The notes beneath the pieces were generated by a model. It searched no databases and was not told the origin of the DNA. It saw nothing but the letters and a program-made list of their open reading frames with translations. Below, in pieces: positions 21,736 through 31,470 of a DNA stretch of 64,000 bases. Origin of the DNA: Lachnospiraceae bacterium. Its GTDB lineage: Bacteria > Bacillota > Clostridia > Lachnospirales > Lachnospiraceae. A program made the translations under genes and the position numbers. Location of the stretch: contig JAKSPO010000008.1 in NCBI GenBank assembly GCA_024404675.1, positions 1 to 64,000 of the forward strand, given 5' to 3'. Position 1 is the stretch's first letter. The number at the start of each line of letters is the position of its first letter.

Positions 21736-24429
21736 ATGAATGCAATGAGGAAGAAAATGATGCTTATGCTGGTGGTTACTCTGGTAACCATGGCAACGAT
21801 ATGTCGCATCAGTCTTGCGGAGGAACCGGAGGTTCTTGATACGGAGCGGACGGAGGCCAGAGACGGCTGTACGATGGTTGGCGTGCCGGGGTCCTTCTTG
21901 GGAAACCAGCAGGATGTTCTGGACCGCGTGAACGAGATTCGTCTTGAGGCCTGCAAGGAAGGTGTGCCGAACCCGAATACCAAGAAGCCGCTTACTATGG
22001 CGGATTATGTGCCAATCAAATGGTCGACGGAGCTTGAATTTATCGCAAGAATTCGTGCGGTGGAGACTCGGTTCATCGTAGCACATGAGAGAAATAACGG
22101 TGTGTCGCACTGGTTTTCTTATAATGGCGTGAGCCCGAGCGGTGAGATTCTTGCCTGGAACTATGCAAGCGTTATGAACCCGGGCTACGAGCAGTTCTAT
22201 GAAGAGAAGGAGGACTGGCTTAAGGCATGCAGAGGAGAGAGTCATGGTGTGTACGGTCACTATACAGCGCTGATTAATCCGAACAACCGTTATATCGGTG
22301 CAGGCGGGTTCGTCGGGCCCGGCTTATACGGAGCGACAACGTCAGGCGAGCTATCCGGCAGCAATCCGAGCGGCAATACTTACTTTCTGCCGATTAAGAC
22401 GAATGTAATTCAGAAGATGGAGGTGCAGACGTCATATCTCAGTAACTATTCGCTGACCGGTTCGACTGCTCTTTATATCGGCGATTCGGTCAAGGTTGAT
22501 CCGAAGGTTACTTTCACCAGAGACGGTAGAACATTTGAACTGCTGAATCTGAATATTACCAAGTATACCTCAAGCAATACCGCGGTTGCTTCCGTAGACG
22601 CAAGCGGTAAGGTGACCGCGCTGAAGGGCGGTACGGTTACGATTAAGGCATACGAGGGGAGTACAGAGAGAGGTTCTCTGACAATCACGATCGCGGAAGG
22701 AGGAAGAGATCTGACGACCGCGACAATCAAGCTTTCCGCAAGCAGGTTCCAGTACGACGGCACGGCCAAGAAGCCTTTGGTAACGGTGACACACGAGGGT
22801 ACGGTGCTTGTTGAGGGTGTGCACTATACTGTGAAATATGCGGACAATACGGATCTCGGTACCGCTACCATAACCGTAACCGGCAAGGGAAACTGCACGG
22901 GAACGAAGCAGGCAAGCTTTACAATATACTGCGATCATAACTGCTCATTTTCCGTTGTGGAAGGGGAAGCGAAGGTGACGGGCTTCTGTACACGGTGTAA
23001 CAGACAGGTGACGGAGGCGCTTCCGACAAGCTTTATCACATGGTGGCGCGCAACGACCTCGGGCTACTATTACTCCACCATTCCTCAGGGGATTGAAAAG
23101 GGTAAGAAGCTGTATCTTTGGATCGACGATGTGGACGGATACAAGGATTTTAAGGAGATGAAGGTGGAAAGCTCCGACCCGAGTGTTCTTTATGTTCCCG
23201 ATGGATATTATGGGGAGGGCATCTATCCGCTTGACGTTCTTAACGATGGTGTGGTGACGCTTAGCATCTATTCAAAGTGGAATCCTTCCTGCAAGAAGAC
23301 CTATACAATCTATTGCGGACTTTTAGATATTGCGGGAGTTAGTAAGCCGAGTCTCTCGTCCATGGTTTATACCGGGGCGCCGCGCGTGCCTTCCACGAGC
23401 CGTCTGTGGCTTGGAAGCATCTCCCTCAGCGAGGGCACGGATTATACCGTTACCTATTCGGACAATGTGAACGCCGGTACCTGCACGGTTACTTATACAG
23501 GAATCGGACGCTGCAAGGGTACATACACGACAACCTTTGAGATATTGCCGAATTCAAGCGCTGTGAAGGGTGCCTTCAGCCTGATTGGACAGGACGGCGT
23601 TCTTTCGGACAAGCTCTGTCTTCGCTATTATGTTACGGTCGATGAAAGCAAGCTAAGTGCGGCCGGAACGGTTGATCCGTACGTAGTGATTAAGATTGCC
23701 GGACAGAAGACCAAGCTTTATCTGAAGGATATGGAGCAGAAGGAGAAGAACGGTAAGAATGCCTACCTGATTCCCTGCTATATGAATGCAAAGGAGATGA
23801 ACGATCCTTGTTATCTCGAATTCTTTGCGAACCCGAACTATACCGACGGAAGCGTGTCGACAAGCAGCTATAAGAATTCCATGAAGGCGTACCTGGATTC
23901 GTTGATTTCAAGCTATAGCTACAGCGCGGCGGCGAAGACACTGGCGCGGACGATGCTCAATTACGGAACGTATTCACAGCTTTACTTCGGTTACGAAACG
24001 GACTATCCGGCTAACCGTACGAACAGCACTAAGCTGTCTGCTGCGGCCGATGTTCTGACGGCGCTTGGCGGTGTGGAGGGCCTCGGCGTTGACGGCTATA
24101 ATGCTTCGGTTGCATATATGGGCTGCAGTATGCTTCTGCATGCAGATACCGGAATGCGATTCTACTTCAGCGGACCGGACAGCGCATTTGCAGGTGTGAG
24201 CGGTTTTCAGAAGAATCTGCTGAACGGCTATTGGTACACGGAGACCGCTCCGGCCAATATTCTGGCACTGAATACAAGGCACAACATTAGTTTCGGTGGC
24301 TACCGCATAAGCGGCGGACCGTTGCAGTACATCAAGCTGGTGCTTCTTACAAGCAACGACGAGAAGCTTCGTAATCTGTGCATCGCGATGTATGATTATT
24401 ATAAGGCCGCTGAGGCTTACGAGAAATGA
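21736..24429 (+). CDS. Secreted CAP-domain protein with Ig-like modules
   Basis: An 897-residue protein with a signal peptide (residues 1-28, ending LAEE). Residues 50-220 form a CAP/SCP domain: GEILAWNY, then HYTALINPNNRYIGAGGF carry its typical Glu/His/Asn residues. A Big_2-like Ig repeat follows (SSNTAVASVDASGKVTALKGG), then two MBG/YDG-type repeats (TYDGTAKKP-like and SLSEGTDYTVTYSDN). The last 280 residues carry the MLNYGTYSQLYFGYE module that it shares with the RiPP-operon secreted protein. No LPXTG or C-terminal anchor is seen. Start at 21736 is preferred over GTG 21733 because of spacing from GAGGAAG. Confidence 0.8.
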   Translation: MNAMRKKMMLMLVVTLVTMATICRISLAEEPEVLDTERTEARDGCTMVGVPGSFLGNQQDVLDRVNEIRLEACKEGVPNPNTKKPLTMADYVPIKWSTELEFIARIRAVETRFIVAHERNNGVSHWFSYNGVSPSGEILAWNYASVMNPGYEQFYEEKEDWLKACRGESHGVYGHYTALINPNNRYIGAGGFVGPGLYGATTSGELSGSNPSGNTYFLPIKTNVIQKMEVQTSYLSNYSLTGSTALYIGDSVKVDPKVTFTRDGRTFELLNLNITKYTSSNTAVASVDASGKVTALKGGTVTIKAYEGSTERGSLTITIAEGGRDLTTATIKLSASRFQYDGTAKKPLVTVTHEGTVLVEGVHYTVKYADNTDLGTATITVTGKGNCTGTKQASFTIYCDHNCSFSVVEGEAKVTGFCTRCNRQVTEALPTSFITWWRATTSGYYYSTIPQGIEKGKKLYLWIDDVDGYKDFKEMKVESSDPSVLYVPDGYYGEGIYPLDVLNDGVVTLSIYSKWNPSCKKTYTIYCGLLDIAGVSKPSLSSMVYTGAPRVPSTSRLWLGSISLSEGTDYTVTYSDNVNAGTCTVTYTGIGRCKGTYTTTFEILPNSSAVKGAFSLIGQDGVLSDKLCLRYYVTVDESKLSAAGTVDPYVVIKIAGQKTKLYLKDMEQKEKNGKNAYLIPCYMNAKEMNDPCYLEFFANPNYTDGSVSTSSYKNSMKAYLDSLISSYSYSAAAKTLARTMLNYGTYSQLYFGYETDYPANRTNSTKLSAAADVLTALGGVEGLGVDGYNASVAYMGCSMLLHADTGMRFYFSGPDSAFAGVSGFQKNLLNGYWYTETAPANILALNTRHNISFGGYRISGGPLQYIKLVLLTSNDEKLRNLCIAMYDYYKAAEAYEK

Positions 24430-24454
24430 TAGGTGCATATTATGTTGGTTCAGG

Positions 24455-24497
24455 ACCGCTGTAAGCTCTTTTTGTAAGGGCTTGCGGCGGTTTTTTT
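24455..24497 (+). terminator. Terminator of the CAP-protein gene
   Basis: Stem 24455-24466 with 24480-24491 (two G:T pairs) followed by seven T. It is placed 26 nt after the stop codon. Confidence 0.8.
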
Positions 24498-24513
24498 CGT
24501 CCCTGCGCGGGGG

Positions 24514-24600
24514 GCTGGGAAGATGGTACGAGAACGGCATTTTGTGGAATCTAGTACCAAGCCCACGCCGGGGGAATGGTACGAGAACGGCTCCCCCGCA
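24514..24600. repeat. Short direct repeats between convergent genes
   Basis: The 16-mer ATGGTACGAGAACGGC occurs at 24523-24538 and 24576-24591, with a related TAGTACCAAGCC between them. G-rich and C-rich ends (GGGGCTGGG, GGGGGAA, CTCCCCC) surround them. It looks like a small palindromic or REP-type element of another family than the one at 8654. The rest of 24430-24710 contains the two terminators and nothing else recognised. Confidence 0.55.
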
Positions 24601-24631
24601 AAAAAACGGTTCAGCCTAAGCTGAACCGTTT
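24598..24631 (-). terminator. Terminator of prfC
   Basis: A perfect 12-bp stem (24604-24615 and 24620-24631) on the minus strand is followed by a run of T. It lies about 80 nt after the prfC stop. Confidence 0.8.
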
Positions 24632-24710
24632 GAGTGAATTGATTTATATGGCTTCTTTAAAGCCGTTGTAATAGTACTGTCGGGCCTTTAAGCCTAAAGA
24701 GCCCGGCGAT

Positions 24711-26303
24711 TTAATCAACCTTGAATTCGGCGAGCTTCAGGTTCTTGTTACGATCCTGTACCATTCCGACGGACCAGGCATTGACGAACAGAAGGAGCGG
24801 GTTGTCCTTAAGGTCCTTGATGCGCTTCATATCGCTCGTGCCGACAATCTTGTCAACAGGGCACTCTTCGGGGTTCACAACCCAGCGGATGTGCTCGTAC
24901 GGAAGCGGCTCAAGGCGGATCTCAACATTGTATTCGCTCTGGAGACGGAACTGCAGAACATCGAACTGCAGCGTGCCGACAACGCCGACGATAATCTCCT
25001 CCATACCGGTGTTGAACTCCTGGAAGATCTGGATGGCGCCCTCCTGAGCAATCTGCGTAACGCCCTTCATGAACTGCTTACGCTTCATGGTATCCATCTG
25101 GCGTACACGGGCAAAATGCTCGGGTGCGAAGGTCGGAATACCCTCGAACTTGAACTTGGAAGCGGACTGGCAAAGCGTGTCGCCGATGGAGAAGATACCC
25201 GGGTCAAAAACACCGATGATATCGCCCGCATAGGCCTCCTCTACGATGTGGCGCTCGTCGGCCATCATCTGTGTGGACTGCGCGAGCTTAACCTTCTTGG
25301 CGCCCTGCACGTGGTTGACCTCCATACCTGCCTCGTAGCGGCCGGAGCAGATTCGCATGAAGGCGATTCGGTCACGATGTGCCTTGTTCATATTGGCCTG
25401 AATCTTGAAGACAAATGCGGAGAAGTCCTTGTTGAACGGGTCGATGATGCCCTGGTCGGAACGTCTCGGAAGCGGAGAGCTCGTCATCTTCAGGAAATGC
25501 TTCAGGAAGGTCTCCACACCGAAGTTGGTGAGTGCGGAACCGAAGAATACGGGCGAAAGCTCGCCGGCATTGACCAGCTCCTGATCGAATTCGGCGCTTG
25601 CGCCGTCGAGAAGCTCGATGTCCTCGTTTAATTTGTCGTAAAATTCAAAGCCGATGCGGTCCTTTAAGGACGGGTCATCCGCCGGAACATACTCGGTGGC
25701 AACTTCCTTCTGGCCGTTCATGGCAGCCGTGAAAAGAGCAACCTCGCCGGTGTTTCGGTCATATACGCCCTTAAAGCCTTTGCCGGAGCCGATAGGCCAG
25801 TTGATGGGGCAGGTTGCGATGCCGAGAACATTCTCGATGTCGCTCATCAGCTCGTAGGGATCGTTAGCCTCACGGTCCATCTTGTTGATAAATGTAAAAA
25901 TCGGGATGTGGCGCATAACACAAACCTTGAAAAGCTTGATGGTCTGGCGCTCAACACCCTTTGAAGCATCGATTACCATTACGGCAGAGTCTGCTGCCAT
26001 AAGTGTACGGTAGGTATCCTCGGAGAAATCCTCATGTCCGGGGGTATCAAGAATATTGATGCAGTAATTGTCGTAGTTAAACTGAAGCACGGAGGAGGTT
26101 ACGGAAATACCACGCTCCTTCTCAATTTCCATCCAGTCGGATACCGCGTGGCGGGCGGTCTTACGTCCCTTTACGGAGCCGGCAAGATTGATGGCGCCGC
26201 CGTACAGGAGAAACTTCTCGGTGAGTGTTGTCTTACCTGCATCGGGGTGGGAAATGATGGCAAATGTCCTTCTCTTCTGTATATTTTCCACTAAATCAGC
26301 CAT
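24711..26303 (-). CDS. prfC: Peptide chain release factor 3
   Basis: A 530-residue translational GTPase, the normal RF3 length. G1 is SHPDAGKTTL (residues 19-28), G3 is DTPGHEDF, and G4 is NKMDRE. The RF3-specific start RRTFAIISHPDAGKTTLTEK and the C-terminal LLFVNAWSVGMVQDRNKNLKL are present. RF3 releases RF1/RF2 from the ribosome after termination. The ribosome site GGAAGGA is seven bases upstream of ATG. It is single-gene, convergent with the CAP protein gene and divergent from rsmI. Confidence 0.96.
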   Translation of the reverse strand: MADLVENIQKRRTFAIISHPDAGKTTLTEKFLLYGGAINLAGSVKGRKTARHAVSDWMEIEKERGISVTSSVLQFNYDNYCINILDTPGHEDFSEDTYRTLMAADSAVMVIDASKGVERQTIKLFKVCVMRHIPIFTFINKMDREANDPYELMSDIENVLGIATCPINWPIGSGKGFKGVYDRNTGEVALFTAAMNGQKEVATEYVPADDPSLKDRIGFEFYDKLNEDIELLDGASAEFDQELVNAGELSPVFFGSALTNFGVETFLKHFLKMTSSPLPRRSDQGIIDPFNKDFSAFVFKIQANMNKAHRDRIAFMRICSGRYEAGMEVNHVQGAKKVKLAQSTQMMADERHIVEEAYAGDIIGVFDPGIFSIGDTLCQSASKFKFEGIPTFAPEHFARVRQMDTMKRKQFMKGVTQIAQEGAIQIFQEFNTGMEEIIVGVVGTLQFDVLQFRLQSEYNVEIRLEPLPYEHIRWVVNPEECPVDKIVGTSDMKRIKDLKDNPLLLFVNAWSVGMVQDRNKNLKLAEFKVD

Positions 26304-26493
26304 GTTTGATTCCTTCCATAGATAAAATCAGTCGAACACAAGAGTAACACACTGACACAAGGAATTCAAGTGTTTTAGCGCGTGCGGGTAAAGTTTCGTT
26401 TCGATAGTTTATTTTCTGCGGATACTATGCTATACTGATAAGGACTGTAGGCAGTTTTTCGAAACAGCGAGGGCCTGCGGGATAGGAGAGATT

Positions 26494-27336
26494 ATGGCAG
26501 GAACATTATTTCTGTGTGCTACGCCGATCGGAAATCTGGAGGATATGACCTACCGGGTTGTTCGGGTGCTTAACGAGGTTGACCTGATTGCAGCGGAGGA
26601 TACCCGCAACAGCATCAAGCTTCTGAATCATTTTGACATCCATACACCGATGACGAGCTATCATGAATATAACAAAATAGATAAGGGCCATGCGCTCGTG
26701 GATAAGTTACTTGCAGGGCAGAATATTGCCCTGATCACGGATGCGGGCATGCCCGGAATCAGCGACCCGGGCGAGGAGCTTGTCAGGATGGCATATGAGG
26801 CTGGAATTACCGTTACGGTGCTTCCGGGTGCGTGTGCCTGCGTGACGGCGCTCACGCTTTCGGGGCTTCCGACGAGGAGATTTGCCTTTGAGGCCTTTCT
26901 CCCGATGGATAAAAAGGAGCGGAAGGCCGCAATCGAAGCGGTCAGAACGGAGCTTCGGACGGTTGTTATGTATGAGGCGCCGCACAGGCTGGTACGCACC
27001 TTGACGGAGCTTTGCGAGGCACTTGGCGGCGAGCGACAGATTCGCGTGCTCAGAGAGCTTACAAAGAAGCACGAGAGCCGCTTCGCGGGAACGCTTTCGG
27101 AGGCAGTAGCATTCTATACGGAGCACGAGCCGAAGGGGGAGTGCGTGTTAGTGCTTGAAGGCAGACCCGAGGAGGAGCTTATCAGGGAGCAGGCGGAAAG
27201 CTGGCAGGAGCTTACCATCGAGGAGCATGTTGCCCGCTACGAGGCGACCGGCGTGGACCGGAAGGAGGCCATGAAGCTTGTGGCCAAGGAGCGAGGCATT
27301 TCGAAGCGGGATGTATATCAGGAGCTACTGAAATAG
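26494..27336 (+). CDS. rsmI: 16S rRNA (cytidine-1402-2'-O)-methyltransferase
   Basis: A 280-residue protein of the tetrapyrrole-methylase fold. The signature LFLCATPIGNLEDMTYRVVRVL and IAAEDTRNSIKLLNHFDI opens it. ALITDAGMPGISDPGE, the SAM-binding loop, follows, as does VLPGACACVTAL. It methylates C1402 in the decoding centre. The C-terminal tail ends with KEAMKLVAKERGISKRDVYQEL, a helix typical for RsmI. Start ATG follows AGGAGAG by four bases. A TATACT -10 element lies at 26431-26436. Confidence 0.95.
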   Translation: MAGTLFLCATPIGNLEDMTYRVVRVLNEVDLIAAEDTRNSIKLLNHFDIHTPMTSYHEYNKIDKGHALVDKLLAGQNIALITDAGMPGISDPGEELVRMAYEAGITVTVLPGACACVTALTLSGLPTRRFAFEAFLPMDKKERKAAIEAVRTELRTVVMYEAPHRLVRTLTELCEALGGERQIRVLRELTKKHESRFAGTLSEAVAFYTEHEPKGECVLVLEGRPEEELIREQAESWQELTIEEHVARYEATGVDRKEAMKLVAKERGISKRDVYQELLK

Positions 27337-27396
27337 GGAGAACCGGGCAAAGCAAGGCTTTGGTTCCTGTGATTTATTATACAAGTGGGGATTGTC

Positions 27397-28896
27397 ATGG
27401 ATAAGGATACGAGAATTAAGCACAGCCGAAAAGCAATGGTGTTACGCATCGTGTTTCTGCTTCTTGGAAACCTGGTCGTACTTGCAGGTATCTGGCAGCA
27501 GATTCATTTTAAAGGCGTGTCGATTGCATCAATCATCTTTCAGCTGCAGGTTCCGATGGTCGGTGCCGACGGCGGGAATTTTACGTCACTTTATGTGCTT
27601 CTTGGCATCGCAACGCCGATTCTTACAGCGCTTGAGGTCTGGCTTGGCTGCCTGTGGCGCAGAAAGACGAACCGGTTACGGTATCTTCGTGAGCATATTG
27701 TGCTTCCGGCGGTTGTGTGGTTCGTTGCCGCTACGGTAGTGGTGCTGGTGAGAATGGATGTATTCTCCTACTTCTGGTATGTGGCGCACCCGGGACAGCT
27801 TTATGAGGAGAATTATGTGGACCCGGCAGAGGTAACGGTTAAGGCGCCGGAGGAGCTTCGGAACCTTGTATATATCTACCTTGAGTCGATGGAGACCAGC
27901 TATGCGGACTACCCGTCCGGCGGTGTTGCGGACAGAAACCGCATCCCGTACATGACGAAGCTTTCCCTGACGGAGGGCGAGTCCTTCTCCGGCGAAGGCA
28001 AGCTGAACGGGCTGATGCCTGTGGAGGGTGCAATCTGGACGTGCGGCTCGTTGGTTTCGCAGACGAGCGGACTGCCGCTCATTGTTGCTATCGGACGCAA
28101 TTCGATGGGCAAATACGACGGCTTCCTTGAGGGCGCATATTCACTTGGACAGATGCTTGGCCGCTTCGGCTATCGGAATATTTATATGCAGGGCTCGAAG
28201 ATTGAGTTCGCAGGACATGACCGGTTTGTAAGCAGCCACGGAAATTACGAGGTGCGCGATTACAATTATTACAACGAGCACTTGCGCCTGCCGTACAAGG
28301 ATTACGGTGTATGGTGGGGCTTCGAGGATTTTCGGCTGTACGAGTTCGCGAAGGAGGAGATTACGAACGCAGTGCAGGACGGAAGGCCGTTCAATGTGAC
28401 GATGATGACGATCGATACACATTTTACGGACGGATACAAATGCCCGCTTTGCGGCTCGGAGTTTGACGCGCAGTATGACAATGTCATCCGTTGCGCGGAT
28501 CGGCAGTTAGAGGAGTTTATCACCTGGCTGCAGGCACAGGATTTTTATGAGAATACGACGGTTGTGATTGTCGGAGACCACCCGACGATGGACAGCCGGT
28601 ATTATTCGGAGCTTTCTAAGAAGCATAAGGATTACAGGCGCTGCGCGTATACGGTGATTCTGAACGGCGCGGCAAGCTTCCGCGGGGATAAAACGCGCAA
28701 ATACAGTGCGCTTGATATGTACCCGACGACGCTTGCGGCGATGGGCTTTGAGATTCCCGGCAACAAGCTCGGACTTGGCGTGAACCTGTATTCCGATGAG
28801 GAGACGCTTGTGGAGCGGATGGGACTTGAGAAGCTTAACAAGGAGCTTTTAAAGCATTCGAAGTATTATAATAAGCACATTATAGAGGGCAAATGA
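27397..28896 (+). CDS. OpgB/LtaS-like phosphoglycerol transferase, copy 1
   Basis: A 499-residue membrane protein: about four N-terminal helices (to residue 130) followed by an extracellular sulfatase/alkaline-phosphatase-fold domain. It has IYLESME (metal Glu), WTCGSLVSQTSG with the catalytic Thr region closer to OpgB (phosphoglycerol transferase I) than to LtaS, TIDTHF, and IVGDHPTMDSRYY (Asp-His metal pair). CPLCGSEFD adds a Cys pair. It likely adds glycerol phosphate from phosphatidylglycerol to a cell-envelope glycan or lipid. The last ~200 bp are almost identical to the tandem copy that follows. Confidence 0.85.
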   Translation: MDKDTRIKHSRKAMVLRIVFLLLGNLVVLAGIWQQIHFKGVSIASIIFQLQVPMVGADGGNFTSLYVLLGIATPILTALEVWLGCLWRRKTNRLRYLREHIVLPAVVWFVAATVVVLVRMDVFSYFWYVAHPGQLYEENYVDPAEVTVKAPEELRNLVYIYLESMETSYADYPSGGVADRNRIPYMTKLSLTEGESFSGEGKLNGLMPVEGAIWTCGSLVSQTSGLPLIVAIGRNSMGKYDGFLEGAYSLGQMLGRFGYRNIYMQGSKIEFAGHDRFVSSHGNYEVRDYNYYNEHLRLPYKDYGVWWGFEDFRLYEFAKEEITNAVQDGRPFNVTMMTIDTHFTDGYKCPLCGSEFDAQYDNVIRCADRQLEEFITWLQAQDFYENTTVVIVGDHPTMDSRYYSELSKKHKDYRRCAYTVILNGAASFRGDKTRKYSALDMYPTTLAAMGFEIPGNKLGLGVNLYSDEETLVERMGLEKLNKELLKHSKYYNKHIIEGK

Positions 28897-30401
28897 TGAG
28901 CGAGAACGAGAAGACGATAACTAAGCCCGGCTGGAAGGCGATGGTGTTTCGGATCCTGTTCTTTCTTCTGGGAAATATGGTGATCGTTGCCGGTCTTTGG
29001 CAGCAGGAACATTTCAAAGGAATTTCCATTGCGGCGATGGTGTTCCAGATCCAGGTACCGATGGTCGGTGCGGATCAGGGTATTTTTACCACACTTTTTG
29101 TGGATCTCGCCGTGAAAGCACCGTTTTTTACGGCAATACAGATTCTTCTTGGTATTTTGTGGCGAAGACTGACGACGAAGTGTCGCTTCCTGCATGAACA
29201 TATCGTGCTTCCCGCGGTAATCTGGTTCGCCGGGGCAACGATTGCGGTGTGCGCAATTATCGGTGTGTTCGGTTATCTACGCCTCATTATCCGACCGAGT
29301 CATATTTATGAGGACTATTATGTGGACCCGGCTACGGTTTCCGTGAAGGCACCGGAGAAGCCGAGGAATCTGATTTACATTTACCTGGAATCGATGGAGG
29401 TTACCTTTGCGGATGAGTCTGTCGGAGGTGCCGCTGACGGTAACAGGATTCCCTTTCTGACGAAGCTTGCCCTGACGGAGGGCGAGTCGTTCTCGACAGA
29501 TGGAAAGCTGAACGGCTTGTATCCGATGGAAGGAGCCGTTATGACGAGCGGCTCTATCGTAGCGCAGATGACCGGTGTTCCTTTGATTGTCAGTGTTAAG
29601 CCGAATGCGATGGGGCGTTACACAAGCTTTCTCGATGGCGCGTATTCCATAGGTCAGGTGCTTGAAAAGTTCGGGTATCAGAACCTGTTTATGCAGGGCT
29701 CGCAGATTCAGTTTGCGGGAAAGGACCGGTTCTTTGCATCCCACGGCGATTATCAGATTCGCGATTATACTTACTACAATGAGCATCAGAGATTGCCGTA
29801 CTTCTGGTACAATGTCTGGTGGGGCTTTGAAGATTTTCGACTGTATGAGTTCGCGAAGGAGGAGATTCTCACCGCGGCTACGGCAGATAAGCCGTTCGTT
29901 GCTTCGATTCTGACGGTTGATACACATTGTATGGACGGATATATATGTCCTCTTTGCGGCGATGAATACGAAGAACAATACGATAATGTATTTCGTTGTG
30001 CGGACCGACAGGTAGAGGAGTTTATCACCTGGCTGCAGGCGCAGGATTTTTATGAGAATACGACAGTCATTATCGTGGGAGACCATCCGACGATGGACAG
30101 CCGGTATTATTCGGTGCTGAGTCACGGAAATGAATCGTACCAGCGTAAGGCTTACACCGTTATTTTAAACAGTGCGGTAGAGTATAAGCTTAATAAAACG
30201 CGCAAATACAGTGCGCTTGATATGTATCCGACGACGCTTGCGGCGATGGGCTTTGAGATTCCCGGCAACAGGCTCGGACTTGGCGTGAACTTGTATTCCG
30301 ATGAGGAGACGCTTGTGGAGAAGATGGGACTTGAGAAGCTTAATAAGGAGCTTCTGAAGCATTCGAAGTATTATAATAAGCACATTATAGAGGGCAAATG
30401 A
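28896..30401 (+). CDS. OpgB/LtaS-like phosphoglycerol transferase, copy 2
   Basis: A 501-residue paralogue of the preceding protein with the same parts: membrane N-terminus, IYLESMEVTFAD, TSGSIVAQMTG, VDTHCMDGY, CPLCGDEY and IVGDHPTMDSRYY. The start at 28896 has GAGGG six bases upstream and overlaps the previous stop by one base (TGATG). An ATG three bases earlier is also possible. Relative to copy 1 the catalytic-domain end (30195-30401 against 28690-28896) differs at only about eight bases, while the front half is clearly more divergent. Confidence 0.85.
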   Translation: MSENEKTITKPGWKAMVFRILFFLLGNMVIVAGLWQQEHFKGISIAAMVFQIQVPMVGADQGIFTTLFVDLAVKAPFFTAIQILLGILWRRLTTKCRFLHEHIVLPAVIWFAGATIAVCAIIGVFGYLRLIIRPSHIYEDYYVDPATVSVKAPEKPRNLIYIYLESMEVTFADESVGGAADGNRIPFLTKLALTEGESFSTDGKLNGLYPMEGAVMTSGSIVAQMTGVPLIVSVKPNAMGRYTSFLDGAYSIGQVLEKFGYQNLFMQGSQIQFAGKDRFFASHGDYQIRDYTYYNEHQRLPYFWYNVWWGFEDFRLYEFAKEEILTAATADKPFVASILTVDTHCMDGYICPLCGDEYEEQYDNVFRCADRQVEEFITWLQAQDFYENTTVIIVGDHPTMDSRYYSVLSHGNESYQRKAYTVILNSAVEYKLNKTRKYSALDMYPTTLAAMGFEIPGNRLGLGVNLYSDEETLVEKMGLEKLNKELLKHSKYYNKHIIEGK

Positions 30402-30438
30402 TTGCCGCGAGAATATACCACTTTAGGAGGAATCCGAG

Positions 30439-31188
30439 ATGAATCTTGACAGAATTCTTGCAGTCAGAAACAACAAGACGATCTATCGTGACGGCGACAA
30501 GGTGATGAAGGTATTCGACCCCTGCTATCCGAAGGCAGACGTTTTGAACGAGGCGCTGAACCAGGCGAGAATGGAAGAGGCGGGCTTGAATATTCCGAAG
30601 GTCCTTGAGGTGACCGTGATTGACGGCAAATGGACCATCGTCCTTGAGCATATCAAGGGAACCGCGCTTGACACACTGATGCGCACGCAGCCCGAGAAGA
30701 AGGAAGAATATATGAATCTCTTCGTGGACCTGCAGCTGACGATGCATTCGAAAATCTGTCTTGGACTGAATAAGCTGAAGGATCGATTGAACAGACGAAT
30801 CGCTGAGACTGACCTTCCGGCAACCGTTCGCTACGATCTGCATATGAAGCTTGACGAGATGCCGAAGGACAACAAGGTGTGTCACGGAGATTTTAACCCC
30901 TCCAACATTATCATCGCGGAGGACGGCACCCCTTATATTCTTGACTGGTCGCATGTTGCACAGGGCAATACCTGTGCCGATGCGGCAAGAACCTTCCTGC
31001 TGTTCGGACTGAATGGGGAAGAAGCGGATGCGCGCTCCTATCTTGATAAGTTCAGTGAAAGAAGCGGAATTCCTAAGGAAGAGGTGGTGCGGTGGATTCC
31101 GATTGTTGCCGCATCCCAGACCATCAAATGTGTGGAGCGGGAGAGAGCGTATTTTCTCTCATGGATTGATAAAACTTCGATTGAGTGA
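30439..31188 (+). CDS. APH-fold phosphotransferase (choline-kinase-like)
   Basis: A 249-residue soluble kinase. The catalytic loop is VCHGDFNPSNIII (HGDxxxxN) and the DFG-equivalent is ILDWSH. A short N-lobe with VMKVFD contains the ATP-binding Lys. This places it in the aminoglycoside phosphotransferase/choline kinase clan. The substrate is unknown. The start follows AGGAGG by eight bases. It lies between the transferase pair and the ferredoxin/hydrogenase operon; it may be the first gene of that operon, since only 38 nt separate them. Confidence 0.8.
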   Translation: MNLDRILAVRNNKTIYRDGDKVMKVFDPCYPKADVLNEALNQARMEEAGLNIPKVLEVTVIDGKWTIVLEHIKGTALDTLMRTQPEKKEEYMNLFVDLQLTMHSKICLGLNKLKDRLNRRIAETDLPATVRYDLHMKLDEMPKDNKVCHGDFNPSNIIIAEDGTPYILDWSHVAQGNTCADAARTFLLFGLNGEEADARSYLDKFSERSGIPKEEVVRWIPIVAASQTIKCVERERAYFLSWIDKTSIE

Positions 31189-31226
31189 CAGCGGGGCGGC
31201 TGTACGGATTTAAGGAGATGAGTGAT

Positions 31227-31466
31227 ATGAAGATTACGGTATGTATTGGTTCATCCTGTCATGTTAAGGGTTCGAGAAGCGTTGTGGAGCAGCTGCAGGC
31301 ATTGATTGCGCAGCATGCGCTTGGCGATAAGGTGGAGCTTGCGGGCACGTTCTGTATGGGGCATTGCCAGCAGGGTGTATGTGTTATGGTTGACGAGGAG
31401 TTCTTCTCGGTATCCCCCGAGACGGTTACGGAATTCTTCAAGGACAATGTATTGAGCAGGGGATAA
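31227..31466 (+). CDS. Thioredoxin-like [2Fe-2S] ferredoxin, copy 1
   Basis: A 79-residue protein of the NuoE/thioredoxin-like [2Fe-2S] type. The cluster Cys are CIGSSC (residues 5 and 10) and FCMGHC, spaced about 35 residues further on. The start at 31227 follows AAGGAG by nine bases; two upstream in-frame ATG codons lack spacing. Small proteins of this type act as electron shuttle subunits next to [FeFe]-hydrogenases. Its neighbour is a paralogue 4 nt downstream. Confidence 0.85.
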   Translation: MKITVCIGSSCHVKGSRSVVEQLQALIAQHALGDKVELAGTFCMGHCQQGVCVMVDEEFFSVSPETVTEFFKDNVLSRG

Positions 31467-31470
31467 CAGT

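Noticed and set aside
30439..31188. Aminoglycoside resistance gene
   Set aside because: The APH fold is shared by many metabolic kinases, and nothing in the sequence or context points to antibiotic resistance.
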